Assembly (NCBI GenBank): GCA_035263125.1 | Contig: DATFRP010000100.1 | Span: forward strand, 1 to 64,000 | Reading direction: 5' to 3' | DNA length: 64,000 nucleotides | Source: Gp6-AA40 sp035263125 | Lineage (GTDB): Bacteria; Acidobacteriota; Vicinamibacteria; Vicinamibacterales; UBA2999 | In this document: in pieces, positions 44,932 through 53,545 of the stretch | How positions within the stretch are numbered: the stretch's first letter is position 1 | Layout: every line of letters begins with the position of its first letter | Position numbers and translations under genes: made by a program | Notes under the pieces: generated by a model | Seen by the model: only the letters and a program-made list of their open reading frames with translations | What the model was told of the DNA's origin: nothing | Databases searched by the model: none

Positions 44932-45789
44932 TTGGTCTCACAGCCTGGCTTTGAAGGACTCCGCGTTCTGACACTCGAAAGCCGACGCGCTACCGAGCTG
45001 GCCGCCATCATCACTTCCTACGGCGGCCAGCCGATCTCGGCACCATCGATGCGGGAAGTGCCGCTGCAGTCCAATCCCGAAGCGATCGCATTCGCGGACG
45101 CGCTCGAGCAGGACGCGTTCGGCCTGGTCATCCTGCTGACAGGCGTCGGTGCGCGTGCGCTGGTCGCGGTGATCGAGCGGGTGCGCGGGACGCGCGAGGC
45201 GTTTCTCGACGCGCTGCGTCGCACGAAGATCCTTGCCCGCGGTCCCAAACCGGTCGCGGCGCTGCGCGAGTGGAACGTGCCGGTCTGGCTCACGGCTCCC
45301 GAACCGAATACCTGGCGCGAAGTGCTGATGGCGCTCGACTCGAAAGCCAGCGAGTTTGCGCTCGCGGGCGTGCACGTCGCCGTGCAGGAGTACGGCGAGT
45401 CGAATGCGGAGCTGCTGGCCGGGCTCCAGGCGCGCGGCGCCCTGGTGACGCGCGTGCCGGTGTATCAGTGGGCGCTGCCCGATGATCTTGGCCCGCTGCA
45501 GGCCGCAGTCAGTGCGATTGCGAATCGCGATCTCGACGTCGTGCTCTTCACGACCGCGACTCAGGTCGTGCATCTGCTGCAAGTGGCGAGGAGCATGCAG
45601 CTCGACGATCGCGTGATCGATGGCTTGCGTCACATCGTCGTTGCGTCGATTGGTCCAACCACGACCGAAGAGCTGGTTCGCAACCGAATCACTCCCGATC
45701 TCGAACCGACGCGCCCCAAGATGGGCTTCCTCGTGCGCGAAACTGCGGAGCGTGCCGCCGATCTCTTGAAGTCGAAGAGACACACGTAG
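44932..45789 (+). CDS. hemD: Uroporphyrinogen-III synthase (HemD-like)
   Basis: The 285-residue product is the HemD type: LRVLTLESRRATELAAIITSYGG at the N-terminus, AFGLVILLTGVGARAL, ILARGPKPVAALREW, and DLDVVLFTTATQVVHLL with VASIGPTTTEEL near the end, the two-lobed pattern of uroporphyrinogen-III synthase. The enzyme closes and inverts hydroxymethylbilane for haem, sirohaem and B12. The start is uncertain: the TTG at 44932 (in frame, just after the amtB stop) includes the conserved N-terminal lobe, which the first downstream ATG at 45049 would lose. Close coupling to amtB hints at a role in sirohaem for nitrogen assimilation, although HemD proteins often diverge and activity cannot be judged. 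Confidence 0.85.
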   Translation: MVSQPGFEGLRVLTLESRRATELAAIITSYGGQPISAPSMREVPLQSNPEAIAFADALEQDAFGLVILLTGVGARALVAVIERVRGTREAFLDALRRTKILARGPKPVAALREWNVPVWLTAPEPNTWREVLMALDSKASEFALAGVHVAVQEYGESNAELLAGLQARGALVTRVPVYQWALPDDLGPLQAAVSAIANRDLDVVLFTTATQVVHLLQVARSMQLDDRVIDGLRHIVVASIGPTTTEELVRNRITPDLEPTRPKMGFLVRETAERAADLLKSKRHT

Positions 45790-45858
45790 GCGCCCGAGGC
45801 GTTCGGCCTGCCCGTCACGTGCTTCAGCCCGTACGCCACCACGGCGTACTATTGAGCA

Positions 45859-46206
45859 ATGCCTACTTCCGAGGAGCTGCTCGAACTCGCCGAACGCTGC
45901 GCGGACAAACTGGCGCTCGACGGCAGGCTGCGATCGATCCCGTCCTTCTCCGACGCTGAAGATCAGTGCGAAGAGGAGTACGAGGACCTGCTGCAGGCGA
46001 TTCACGAGGATGAACTCTTCGCGCCCGTCGATATTCAGCGCCAGGAGCACCTCGTCGAACAGATCGCGCAGAAGCTGCCCGAACTGGCGCGCACCTTGAT
46101 CGTCGAGCTCGCCGACAATCACGCCCGTCATGTGTGGCTGCAGCAGGAAGGCGCGTACCACCTCGGTCTCGCTGTCGGCCGTCGGATTCGTCAGCGAAAA
46201 GAGTAG
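45859..46206 (+). CDS. Small acidic protein of unknown function
   Basis: The 115-residue product is not recognised. It is strongly helical and acidic in its middle (SDAEDQCEEEYEDLLQAIHEDEL) and ends in a basic tail (GRRIRQRKE). It has no membrane segment or signal. Coding character matches the surroundings and the ATG is clear, but no strong ribosome-binding site is seen. It lies 69 bases after hemD on the same strand and is followed by a CAGGAAT-family repeat. Confidence 0.6.
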   Translation: MPTSEELLELAERCADKLALDGRLRSIPSFSDAEDQCEEEYEDLLQAIHEDELFAPVDIQRQEHLVEQIAQKLPELARTLIVELADNHARHVWLQQEGAYHLGLAVGRRIRQRKE

Positions 46207-46326
46207 GAATCAGGAAGCAGGAAGCAGGATGCAGGTCTGGGCCAGGCATCAGGATTCAGATGTGAGGCTTCAGACCTGACCGCTCGAGCCGGCTGATTCC
46301 TGATTCCTGATTCCTGAATCCTGATC
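46205..46326. repeat. CAGGAAT-family inverted repeat (copy 3)
   Basis: The left half has AGGAATCAGGAAGCAGGAAG, the right half CTGATTCCTGATTCCTGATT, with the core CTGGGCCAGG at 46237-46246. It begins at the stop codon of the small gene and ends before the PhzF leader. Confidence 0.85.
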
Positions 46327-46371
46327 TTGATCGTAGGACAAGCCGGTTCGTGCGACTCCTATACTGCCCCC

Positions 46372-47265
46372 ATGTCGCTGTCTTATCTGCACTACGATGT
46401 TTTCACCAGTGAGCCGCTCGCGGGCAACCAGCTCGCCGTTTTTCCCGACGCGCGCGGCCTGAACACGGCACGCATGCAGCGCCTCGCGCGCGAGATGAAT
46501 TTCGCGGAGAGCACATTCGTCTTTCCATCCGAGCAGCAAGGCACCGACGTTCGCATGCGAATCTTCACGCCATATATCGAGATGCCCATGGCTGGGCATC
46601 CGACGATTGGCAGCACGTTCGCGTTGGCCCACACCGGTGGCATTGCCGCTGGCGCGCAGCGATTCGTTTTTGGTTTGAATGTCGGGCCGATCTCGGTCGA
46701 TCTCGAATGGCGGAACGGCGCGCTCACCTTTGCATGGATGACGCAGCTGCCTCCGGTCTTCACGCCGCCGCTTGCCTCACGCGCAGCGGCGGCCACCGCC
46801 ATCGGTCTCCAGGAGAGCGACCTCGTACCCGATCTGCCGGTTCAGGAGATCACCTGCGGTGTGCCGTTCCTCTTCGTACCGCTGCGCGATCGCGCCACCG
46901 TCGATCGGGCGGTGGGCGATGTGCGGGCGTTCAAGAACGTGGTGCCATCCGACGTGCCGATCTTTCTGTTCGCCGTCGATCCAGATTCGTCAGGGCAATC
47001 GGTGTACAGCCGGATGTTCGCGCCCGACTTCGGTATCATTGAAGACCCGGCAACTGGCGGGGCAAGCGGACCGCTTGGCTGCTACCTCGTGCAGCATGGC
47101 CTCGTGTCGGGCGAGGCGGCGCAGAAGATCGCCAGCTACCAGGGCGTCGCGATGGGCCGCCCGAGCCGCATTCACATCGCGATCACCGGCCGCCCAAACG
47201 CGATCACCAAGGTGAGGGTCGGTGGGGAAGCCGTGCTCGTCGGGCGTGGAGAACTAGTCGTGTGA
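46372..47265 (+). CDS. PhzF family isomerase/epimerase
   Basis: The 297-residue protein begins MSLSYLHYDVFTSEPLAGNQ, then MNFAESTFVFP with the conserved catalytic glutamate, EMPMAGHPTIGSTFAL and, near the end, FGIIEDPATGGASGPLGCYL. These are the hallmarks of the PhzF/diaminopimelate-epimerase-like fold. Family members include the phenazine isomerase, but most are of unknown substrate; no phenazine genes are near. The frame opens earlier (46327) but the ATG at 46372 fits the family N-terminus exactly. It is translationally coupled to the following ABC-F gene by a GTGA overlap. Confidence 0.92.
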   Translation: MSLSYLHYDVFTSEPLAGNQLAVFPDARGLNTARMQRLAREMNFAESTFVFPSEQQGTDVRMRIFTPYIEMPMAGHPTIGSTFALAHTGGIAAGAQRFVFGLNVGPISVDLEWRNGALTFAWMTQLPPVFTPPLASRAAAATAIGLQESDLVPDLPVQEITCGVPFLFVPLRDRATVDRAVGDVRAFKNVVPSDVPIFLFAVDPDSSGQSVYSRMFAPDFGIIEDPATGGASGPLGCYLVQHGLVSGEAAQKIASYQGVAMGRPSRIHIAITGRPNAITKVRVGGEAVLVGRGELVV

Positions 47266-48899
47266 TTTCGTTTTCCCGTGTGAGCAAGCAGTACGGCCGT
47301 CAGGTGCTGTTCGTCGACGCCTCGTTCCAGCTGAATTCCGGTGAAAAAGTCGGTCTGGTCGGTCCCAACGGCGCGGGCAAGACGACGCTCTTCCGCATGA
47401 TCGTGGGTGAGGAGTCGCCGGACGAGGGCGACGTGTCGGTGCCGAAGAAGCTGCGTGTCGGCGACTTCCGCCAGGATGTCGAAGAGATGTCCGGCCGTTC
47501 CGTCCTGGACGAAGCGATCGCCGGGAGCGGCCGCCTCGGCGATCTGCATCACGAGCTCGAGGACCTGCAGCACGCGATGGGCGACCCGGCGCGTGCCGAC
47601 GACATGGATCGGATCCTCGCGCGCTTCGGCGAGGTGCAGGAGGAGTACGAGCATCTGGGCGGATACGGCCTCGAAGCGCAGGCGCGCGAGGTGCTGCACG
47701 GGCTCGGATTCGACGACGAGCGGATCGACGGTGATGTGGGAGCGTTGTCGGGCGGCTGGAAGATGCGCGTCGCCATGGCGCGGGTGCTGCTCGGCGCGCC
47801 TGACGTCCTGTTGATGGACGAGCCGACGAACCATCTCGACATCGAATCGATCATCTGGCTCGAAGCATTTCTCAAATCGCGCGCCGGCGCGCTGCTCATG
47901 ACGTCGCACGATCGCGAGTTCATGAACCGCGTGGTCGGAAAGATCGCCGAGATCGACGGCGGCGAGATCACGGTCTACTCCGGCAACTACGACTTCTACG
48001 AACGCGAGCGAGCCGTTCGCGAAGCCAATCGCGAGGCGGCATACGCGCGCCAGCAGGCGATGCTGGCCAAGGAGCAGCGTTTCATCGAGCGCTTCGCCGC
48101 CCACGCCGCGAAGGCCGCGCAGGTACAGAGCCGCGTGAAGGCGCTCGAGAAGATCGAGCGGATCGAGCTGCCGAAGAAGCGGAAGGTGGTGAAGTTCGAC
48201 TTCCGTCAGCCGATGCGATCGGGCGATCAGGTGGCAGTGCTCGAGAACGTCTCGAAAGCCTACGGCCGCCGCGTCGTCTACGACGGGCTGAACATGACGA
48301 TCCGCCGCGGCGAGCGGTGGTGCGTCATGGGCAGAAACGGCGCCGGCAAGACGACGCTGCTCAGGATGGTCGCGGGGGCGCTCGCACCGGATGCGGGCGA
48401 CGTGAAGCTCGGCGCCAGCCTGAAGCTCGGATACTTCGCGCAGCAGGCGCTCGATCTGCTCGACCCGGACCTCACGGTCGAAGAGCAGTTGCAGCGCGAC
48501 TTTCCCGACGAGTCGATCGGCGTGCTGCGCAACCTTGCGGGTGCGTTTCAATTCTCGGGCGATGACGTCGACAAGAAAATTCGGGCGCTCTCAGGCGGCG
48601 AGAAGACGCGCCTCGTCATCGCGCGGATGCTGCTCAACCCGCCGAACTTCCTCGTGCTCGATGAGCCGACGAACCATCTCGACCTCTTCACGAAAGAGAT
48701 GCTGATCGAGGCATTGAAGGACTTCGAAGGCACGATGCTGTTCGTGTCGCATGACCGCGCGTTTCTGCGCGCGCTCAGTAACCGCGTCGTCGAGCTTGGC
48801 GGCGAATCAGGGGTGGAGAAAGATCCACACTTCTATCCGGGTTCTTACGTGGAGTATGTGGCGCGAACCGGTCACGAAGCTCCCGGCGTCCATTCGTGA
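47262..48899 (+). CDS. ABC-F family ATPase (ribosome-associated)
   Basis: The 545-residue protein has two ABC domains in one chain and no membrane segment. The first has Walker A GPNGAGKTT, signature LSGGWKMR and Walker B VLLMDEPTNHLD; the second has GRNGAGKTT, LSGGEKTRLVIA and FLVLDEPTNHLD. The linker between them (about residues 245-320) is rich in charged helix (YARQQAMLAKEQRFIERF), the P-site-reaching arm of ABC-F proteins. ABC-F proteins act on the ribosome in translation (EttA, Uup, YbiT) or antibiotic protection. This one is closest in plan to the Uup/YbiT type; resistance is not implied by the sequence. Confidence 0.93.
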   Translation: MISFSRVSKQYGRQVLFVDASFQLNSGEKVGLVGPNGAGKTTLFRMIVGEESPDEGDVSVPKKLRVGDFRQDVEEMSGRSVLDEAIAGSGRLGDLHHELEDLQHAMGDPARADDMDRILARFGEVQEEYEHLGGYGLEAQAREVLHGLGFDDERIDGDVGALSGGWKMRVAMARVLLGAPDVLLMDEPTNHLDIESIIWLEAFLKSRAGALLMTSHDREFMNRVVGKIAEIDGGEITVYSGNYDFYERERAVREANREAAYARQQAMLAKEQRFIERFAAHAAKAAQVQSRVKALEKIERIELPKKRKVVKFDFRQPMRSGDQVAVLENVSKAYGRRVVYDGLNMTIRRGERWCVMGRNGAGKTTLLRMVAGALAPDAGDVKLGASLKLGYFAQQALDLLDPDLTVEEQLQRDFPDESIGVLRNLAGAFQFSGDDVDKKIRALSGGEKTRLVIARMLLNPPNFLVLDEPTNHLDLFTKEMLIEALKDFEGTMLFVSHDRAFLRALSNRVVELGGESGVEKDPHFYPGSYVEYVARTGHEAPGVHS

Positions 48900-48924
48900 G
48901 AGTGCGGACGTCGAGCGGAGGCTT

Positions 48925-49761
48925 ATGAACATCACCGTCCTGCTCGTCCCCTACGATTCCGGTCGCCATCGCGAACGGATGGGACTCGGTCCGCATCATC
49001 TGCTGCCGTCGGTTCAGGCGCTGATCACCCGAATGGGCCATCACGTCCGCGTCGAGGAGATCACGCTGCCCGATCCCTTCCTCGCCGAGATCGGCAGCAC
49101 CTTCGCGCTCGCCCGCGAGATCGCGCGGCGTGTGCGGGCGTGTCGCGATCAGGGTGGGCTGCCGCTCGTGCTGTCGGGTAACTGCAACGCGGCGGTGGGA
49201 ACGGTCAGCGGATGCGGCGGGGCTCAGACCACCGTCGTCTGGTTCGACGCCCATGGCGAAGCGAACACGCCGGAGACGACCGCATCCGGCTTCCTCGATG
49301 GGATGGGGATCAGCACGCTGACCGGCTGGTGCTGGCAGCGCCTCGCGCGGACGATTCCGGGCTTCGAAGTCGTGCCGGGCAACCGCGTGCTGCTCGCGGA
49401 CGCACGCGACGCCGAGCCCGCGGAAATCGATCTCCTCGCGAACGCCGGCGTGCAGTGCCTGAGGCATCCGCGCGATCTCGCCGAGGCCATCGCCCCGCTC
49501 CGGCCGCAGATCGATCGTCTCTACCTCCATCTGGATCTCGACGTGCTCGATCCCCAGTCCGCCATCGCCAATCAATGGGCGACGCCGGGCGGTCCGACAA
49601 TCGATGATGTTCAACGGGCGGTTGGGCAACTGTGCGGCGGCACTCCCGCCGCCGCGATCGGCCTCGCCTCCTACGATCCGGCCGCCGATCGCGACGGCCG
49701 CGCGCAGCAGGCCGCGCTGGCGATCCTCGAAGCGGGCCTGTCGGGACACGCGATTGCGTGA
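48925..49761 (+). CDS. Arginase/agmatinase family protein, atypical metal site
   Basis: The 278-residue protein starts at an ATG preceded by GCGGAGG, 25 bases after the ABC-F stop. It has the ureohydrolase core: WFDAHGEANTPETT and YLHLDLDVLDP, which carry most of the manganese ligands. The first metal-binding motif, usually GGDHS, reads SGNCNAAVG here, so the histidine ligand is replaced. This variant occurs in a branch of arginase-like proteins with unclear substrates, so a plain arginase call would be too strong. Amidine hydrolysis (arginine, agmatine, formiminoglutamate) is the general family reaction. Confidence 0.8.
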   Translation: MNITVLLVPYDSGRHRERMGLGPHHLLPSVQALITRMGHHVRVEEITLPDPFLAEIGSTFALAREIARRVRACRDQGGLPLVLSGNCNAAVGTVSGCGGAQTTVVWFDAHGEANTPETTASGFLDGMGISTLTGWCWQRLARTIPGFEVVPGNRVLLADARDAEPAEIDLLANAGVQCLRHPRDLAEAIAPLRPQIDRLYLHLDLDVLDPQSAIANQWATPGGPTIDDVQRAVGQLCGGTPAAAIGLASYDPAADRDGRAQQAALAILEAGLSGHAIA

Positions 49762-49797
49762 ACTGCCCGAAGTCGAACGCTCTGGCTCAGCCCCTGG

Positions 49798-49813
49798 TTC
49801 CTGATTCCTGATT
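49798..49813. repeat. CAGGAAT-family remnant (copy 4)
   Basis: TTCCTGATTCCTGATT occurs between the arginase-like and TetR genes, just after a GGCTCAGCCCCTGG string that resembles the degraded core of the family. Only one arm is left. Confidence 0.7.
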
Positions 49814-49818
49814 CGTGG

Positions 49819-50460
49819 CTACCGCTTCAGGGCCTTTATCCCAGCGAGAGAAAACCGGGTGATGTGTTCCGCTAGGGCGTCGATGCGCTTCGAGGTCACG
49901 GGAAACGGCTGAAACTGCGCGATGCGATCGTTGAGCAGCGCCAGGCACTGCACCTGCACGCTCATCACGCTGTGTTGCACGCGGTCGTCGTCGGGGGCGC
50001 AGTGCAGGATGCCGGCGATGACCTCGCTCAAATAGGCCATGCGCGGCCGCACCACCGACTTCACGACGCGATCGAGCTCCGGAGTGGGATCGCGAATCTC
50101 CTGCATCATCAGATGGTGGATCCAGCCGTCCCGGTGCTGGGCCACACGCGACAGGAAGGTGCGAACGAAGATCGCGAGCTGTTCCTCGGCAGGATGCTTC
50201 GCACCGGCTTCGCGGATCTCATCGGTCGTCGACTGCATCGTGCGGATCGCCGAACTGACGATCTCCTGATACAACCCGTCCTTGCCACCGAAGTGGTAGT
50301 TGACCGCCGCGACGTTCGCGTTGGCGCGCTGACAGATCTCGCGAACGGTGACCTTCGAGAAGCCTCGCTCCGCGAAGAGACGCGCGGAGACCTCGACCAG
50401 CCGCTCGCGGGTTTCGAGATCGTCCGAGACGACGGTCGTACGCGGCTTGGTTGCCATCAC
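49819..50460 (-). CDS. TetR-family regulator (CecR/YbiH-like)
   Basis: The 213-residue protein has an N-terminal TetR helix-turn-helix (ERLVEVSARLFAERGFSKVTVREICQRANANVAAVNYHFGGKDGLY). The C-terminal ligand domain (VRTFLSRVAQHRDGWIHHLMMQEIRDP) fits the DUF1956 type of E. coli CecR (YbiH). It is the last gene of an operon with HlyD, ATPase and permease genes, overlapping the permease stop by four bases. In E. coli, CecR controls the similar ybhG-ybhFSR exporter. Control of its own operon through the palindrome at 53546-53578 is inferred. Confidence 0.9.
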   Translation of the reverse strand: MMATKPRTTVVSDDLETRERLVEVSARLFAERGFSKVTVREICQRANANVAAVNYHFGGKDGLYQEIVSSAIRTMQSTTDEIREAGAKHPAEEQLAIFVRTFLSRVAQHRDGWIHHLMMQEIRDPTPELDRVVKSVVRPRMAYLSEVIAGILHCAPDDDRVQHSVMSVQVQCLALLNDRIAQFQPFPVTSKRIDALAEHITRFSLAGIKALKR

Positions 50461-51569
50461 AACGTTCGTTTGAACAGCAGCGTACCCGCGGTCATCGCGA
50501 TGGTGGAGAAGACGAGCAGGAAAAGGACGTCGCCAGCGATGGCATCGAAGCCGGTGTTCTTGAGCAGCAGGCTCTTGAACGCGTGTACCGCGTAGGTGAA
50601 CGGATCGACGGCGGCGATGACCTTCATCCAGCCGGGGAATCCCGCCTGCGGGTAGACCGCGCCGCTCGGAAAATAGAGCACCGTATTCAACACGCCGAAG
50701 GTCGCACGCGGCAGGAGCGGATCGGTCACGCGCACCATCAGCAGGAACATCAGGCTGATCAGCGCAAACGCGGTGATCGCCACGACGATGAGCATGCGGA
50801 GCAGACGGATCGGATCGAGGGGGCTCGGGACGCCCGCAATCAGCGACCCCACGACCATGATGCAGCCGCCAGCCAGCACCGCCTTGATCGTCCCCGAGAG
50901 GTTGAAGCCGGCGACCAGCTCGAGCTTGGTGATCGGCGTCACGAGGTAGCCCTCGTGCAGACCGCGCGACTTGTCGTCGATGAAGATGATGCCGCCGCCG
51001 ATCATCACCATCATGAAGATCGACATCGTGATCGAGCCCGGTAGCAGATACTGGATGTACGGCACGTACGGGTACACCTCGACGACATCGAGACCGGTTG
51101 CGCCCTCCACGCGCACCGGGGTCGCCGGAGCGTTGATCGCCGCGACGAAGTTGCCGACCGTTCCGGTGAGTGTGGCCGAGACGAAGGTGTCGGTGTTGTC
51201 CGAGATCAACGCCACCCGAGGCTGGTTGTTGGCGAGCGAGCGCCGGGAGAAGTCGGGCGGAATCGTCAGCACCCCGTTGACGAGGCCGTTGCGAAGATCC
51301 GACATCGCATGCCCCTGATCGGCGTAGTCGATGATGTCCAGCGTGCGTGCCCCTGACGAAACGGCCGCTGCCAGCTCTTTGATTTTCACCGCCGGCACGC
51401 CGCCGTCCTGATCGACGATCGCCAGCTTCAGATGCTTCACGTTACCGCCGAACGCGTAGCCGAGCACGATGAGATTCAGCAACGGAAAGATCATCGACAT
51501 GACGATCAGCATCGGGCTCTTGCGGAAGCGTCGCAGCTCGCGTTCGATGATGGCCCAGGTTCTGTGCAT
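50457..51569 (-). CDS. ABC-2 type exporter permease
   Basis: The 370-residue membrane protein starts MHRTWAIIERELRRFRKSP with the first helix at about 20-42. It has an extracytoplasmic domain of about 130 residues (KLAIVDQDGGVPAV onward) and five C-terminal helices beginning near LLPGSITMSIFMMVMIGGG. It is in the YbhS/YbhR class of drug exporters. It lies between the ATPase (2-base gap) and the TetR gene (4-base overlap). E. coli has two permeases in the corresponding operon, while here there is one, so it presumably works as a homodimer. Confidence 0.92.
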   Translation of the reverse strand: MHRTWAIIERELRRFRKSPMLIVMSMIFPLLNLIVLGYAFGGNVKHLKLAIVDQDGGVPAVKIKELAAAVSSGARTLDIIDYADQGHAMSDLRNGLVNGVLTIPPDFSRRSLANNQPRVALISDNTDTFVSATLTGTVGNFVAAINAPATPVRVEGATGLDVVEVYPYVPYIQYLLPGSITMSIFMMVMIGGGIIFIDDKSRGLHEGYLVTPITKLELVAGFNLSGTIKAVLAGGCIMVVGSLIAGVPSPLDPIRLLRMLIVVAITAFALISLMFLLMVRVTDPLLPRATFGVLNTVLYFPSGAVYPQAGFPGWMKVIAAVDPFTYAVHAFKSLLLKNTGFDAIAGDVLFLLVFSTIAMTAGTLLFKRTL

Positions 51570-51571
51570 GG

Positions 51572-52378
51572 CTACCTCCGCAACACGAACGGGCTGTCGG
51601 CGGCCGACGGCTCCTGGAGCGCATCGCGCAGGTCTCGCCCGGTGTAGTGCACGAAGACGTCGTCCAGCGTCACGGTGTTCGGGTCACGGTCGGGGAGCGA
51701 CGCTTTGAGGGCGGCGGGCGAATCCAGCACGACCAGCTTGCCGTGATCGACGATGGCGATGCGATCGCAGAGTTTGTCCGCTTCGTCCATGTAGTGGGTG
51801 GTGATGAGCACGGTCAGGTCGCGTTGGGACTTGATCTTCTTCAGCATGGTCCACACCGCGGTGCGCGACACCGGGTCGAGACCGGTGGTCGGCTCGTCGA
51901 GGAAGAACACGTGCGGTTCATGGACCAGCCCACGTGCGATCTCGACACGGCGCCGCATGCCGCCCGAGAGCAGCTTCACCGCCTTGTCGCGCCACTGCGT
52001 CAGCTCGACCGCTTCGAGGAGCTCGGTGATGAGACGGTCGCGCTTCTCGCGGGGTACGCCATACAGCTTCGCGAAGATGAGCAGGTTTTCCTCGACACTC
52101 AACTCGAGGTCGCTCGTCATCGCCTGCGGAATCACGCCGATCGATCGCCGGACGTCGTCCGCCCGCTTCACCACGTCGAAGCCGTTGATGACCGCCGTGC
52201 CTTCCGTCGGCGGAAGCAGCGTCACCATCATGCGGATCAGCGTCGACTTGCCGGCGCCGTTCGGTCCGAGCAGTCCGAAGATCTCGCCGTCCTTCACCGT
52301 GAAGTTGATGTGGTCGACCGCGGTGAAGTCGCCGAACTTCTTGACGATGTCCTTGACCTCGATTGCGTTCTGGCTCAT
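51572..52378 (-). CDS. ABC exporter ATP-binding protein
   Basis: The 268-residue protein shows Walker A GPNGAGKST, Q-loop VIPQAMTSDLEL, signature LSGGMRRRVEIA, Walker B VFFLDEPTTGLD and H-loop TTHYMDEADKL. It is the DrrA/YbhF class of ATPase; YbhF has two ABC domains while this has one. The gene is second in the HlyD-ATPase-permease-TetR operon and is separated from hlyD by a 115-base gap that holds a REP-like element. Confidence 0.94.
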   Translation of the reverse strand: MSQNAIEVKDIVKKFGDFTAVDHINFTVKDGEIFGLLGPNGAGKSTLIRMMVTLLPPTEGTAVINGFDVVKRADDVRRSIGVIPQAMTSDLELSVEENLLIFAKLYGVPREKRDRLITELLEAVELTQWRDKAVKLLSGGMRRRVEIARGLVHEPHVFFLDEPTTGLDPVSRTAVWTMLKKIKSQRDLTVLITTHYMDEADKLCDRIAIVDHGKLVVLDSPAALKASLPDRDPNTVTLDDVFVHYTGRDLRDALQEPSAADSPFVLRR

Positions 52379-52390
52379 TCGAATTCTCGT

Positions 52391-52484
52391 ACGCCGCGCG
52401 CGGGCTGAAGCCCGCGCTCTACGCCATGCCCAATCCTCGCAGAGCGGGGGCTTCAGGTCCCCGCGTCACCGCCCGCGCTCTACG
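52391..52484. repeat. REP-like double element (GTAGAGCG family) within the efflux operon
   Basis: CGGGCTGAAGCCCGCGCTCTAC (split here by no gap) at about 52401-52422 and, further on, AGAGCGGGGGCTTCAGGTCC with CGCGCTCTACG near 52475 are recognisable parts of the GTAGAGCG-CTTCAGCCC family found at 4398 and 62663. They occupy the only sizeable gap in the operon and could uncouple expression of hlyD from the transporter genes. Confidence 0.7.
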
Positions 52485-52493
52485 TGTCACGCG

Positions 52494-53540
52494 TTACGAC
52501 AATGGCACCACCACGTACGCTGTCATCCCCACCGCAAGACGACGATCGCTGTTGTCGACGCGGAGCCGCACCTCGAACGTCTTGATGTCCCGCTTGGTGC
52601 GGCTGACATCGCGCTGGGTCGCGAAACCGGCATCGGCGCTGCGGTAGAACACCTTCCCCTGACGCTCCGAGCCCGACGGCAGACGCACCGTCAGCGTGTC
52701 CCCGACGCGCACGCGGTCGATGTAGGTCTCCTCGATGTCGATCCGGATCCAGAGATCATCGGGGTTGATGATCGTCACCACCGGCTGTCCGGGCGTCACG
52801 ACCTCACCCTGAAGCGCGGCGCGCACATCGACGATGCCGTCGATCGGCGCCTTGATTTCGGTATAGGCGAGACGCACATCCGCCTTCGCCCGCTGGGCGG
52901 CCGCGGCCGCCTGCTGCTGCTTGCTCGACATCACCTGGCTCCGCCGCATGGCGATCTGCTCGGCGCTCCCCTTGGCGAGCGCGACCGCGGCGCGCGCCGC
53001 CTCGATCTGCTTGACGACGGAGTCGAGCTTCGACTTCGCGACGTCGTACGCCGTCTTCGCCGAATCGACCTGCTCGGGGGTCGACACCCCCTCCTTTGCC
53101 AGCTTCTGGTTCCGGGCGTAGACGGTGGTCGCGTTTTCGAGCTCGGCTTTGGCGGCCGCCTCCTGAGACTGAGTCGACGCCAGCGTCGCCTCTGCCTGGG
53201 CGATCGAGTCGGCGGTCTGGCGTTCTTGAAGCCGCAGCGCTGCCTCGCTTTCCAGGATCTGCGAACCCACGCCTTCGGCGCTGGCGGAATAGAACGCGCG
53301 CTCCTCACGCAGTTCGTCGGGCGAGAGCACCGCCAGCATCTGGCCGGCCTTCACCGTGTCGCCCTCGCGGACGGACAATTCGGTTACCCGGCCGGTGATC
53401 TGCGGGCTGACCGTGACGTAGTTCGTCGTGACGACCCCGGTGAGGACCATCGAAGTCGGCGGCCGGCTCGTGTACCAGTAGGTCGCGCCACTGACGCCGA
53501 CGATGACCAGGAGCGGGATGAATCGCAGCAGTCGTTTCAT
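52494..53540 (-). CDS. HlyD-type membrane fusion protein (YbhG-like)
   Basis: A start at 53540 gives 348 residues (MKRLLRFIPLLVIVGVSG), a single N-terminal membrane helix. The longer frame (53564) would run into the palindromic operator. The protein has the biotinyl-lipoyl-like half motifs (VSPQITGRVTELSVREGDTV, IKAPIDGIVDVRAALQGEVV), a coiled-coil hairpin of about 100 residues with many alanine, glutamine and glutamate residues, and a beta-barrel end. It should bridge the inner-membrane transporter and an outer-membrane channel; no TolC-like gene is adjacent. Confidence 0.92.
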   Translation of the reverse strand: MKRLLRFIPLLVIVGVSGATYWYTSRPPTSMVLTGVVTTNYVTVSPQITGRVTELSVREGDTVKAGQMLAVLSPDELREERAFYSASAEGVGSQILESEAALRLQERQTADSIAQAEATLASTQSQEAAAKAELENATTVYARNQKLAKEGVSTPEQVDSAKTAYDVAKSKLDSVVKQIEAARAAVALAKGSAEQIAMRRSQVMSSKQQQAAAAAQRAKADVRLAYTEIKAPIDGIVDVRAALQGEVVTPGQPVVTIINPDDLWIRIDIEETYIDRVRVGDTLTVRLPSGSERQGKVFYRSADAGFATQRDVSRTKRDIKTFEVRLRVDNSDRRLAVGMTAYVVVPLS

Positions 53541-53545
53541 AGCCG

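Noticed and set aside
50457..53540. Antibiotic resistance claim for the HlyD/ABC/TetR operon
   Set aside because: The architecture fits drug efflux in general, but the substrate cannot be deduced from sequence alone.
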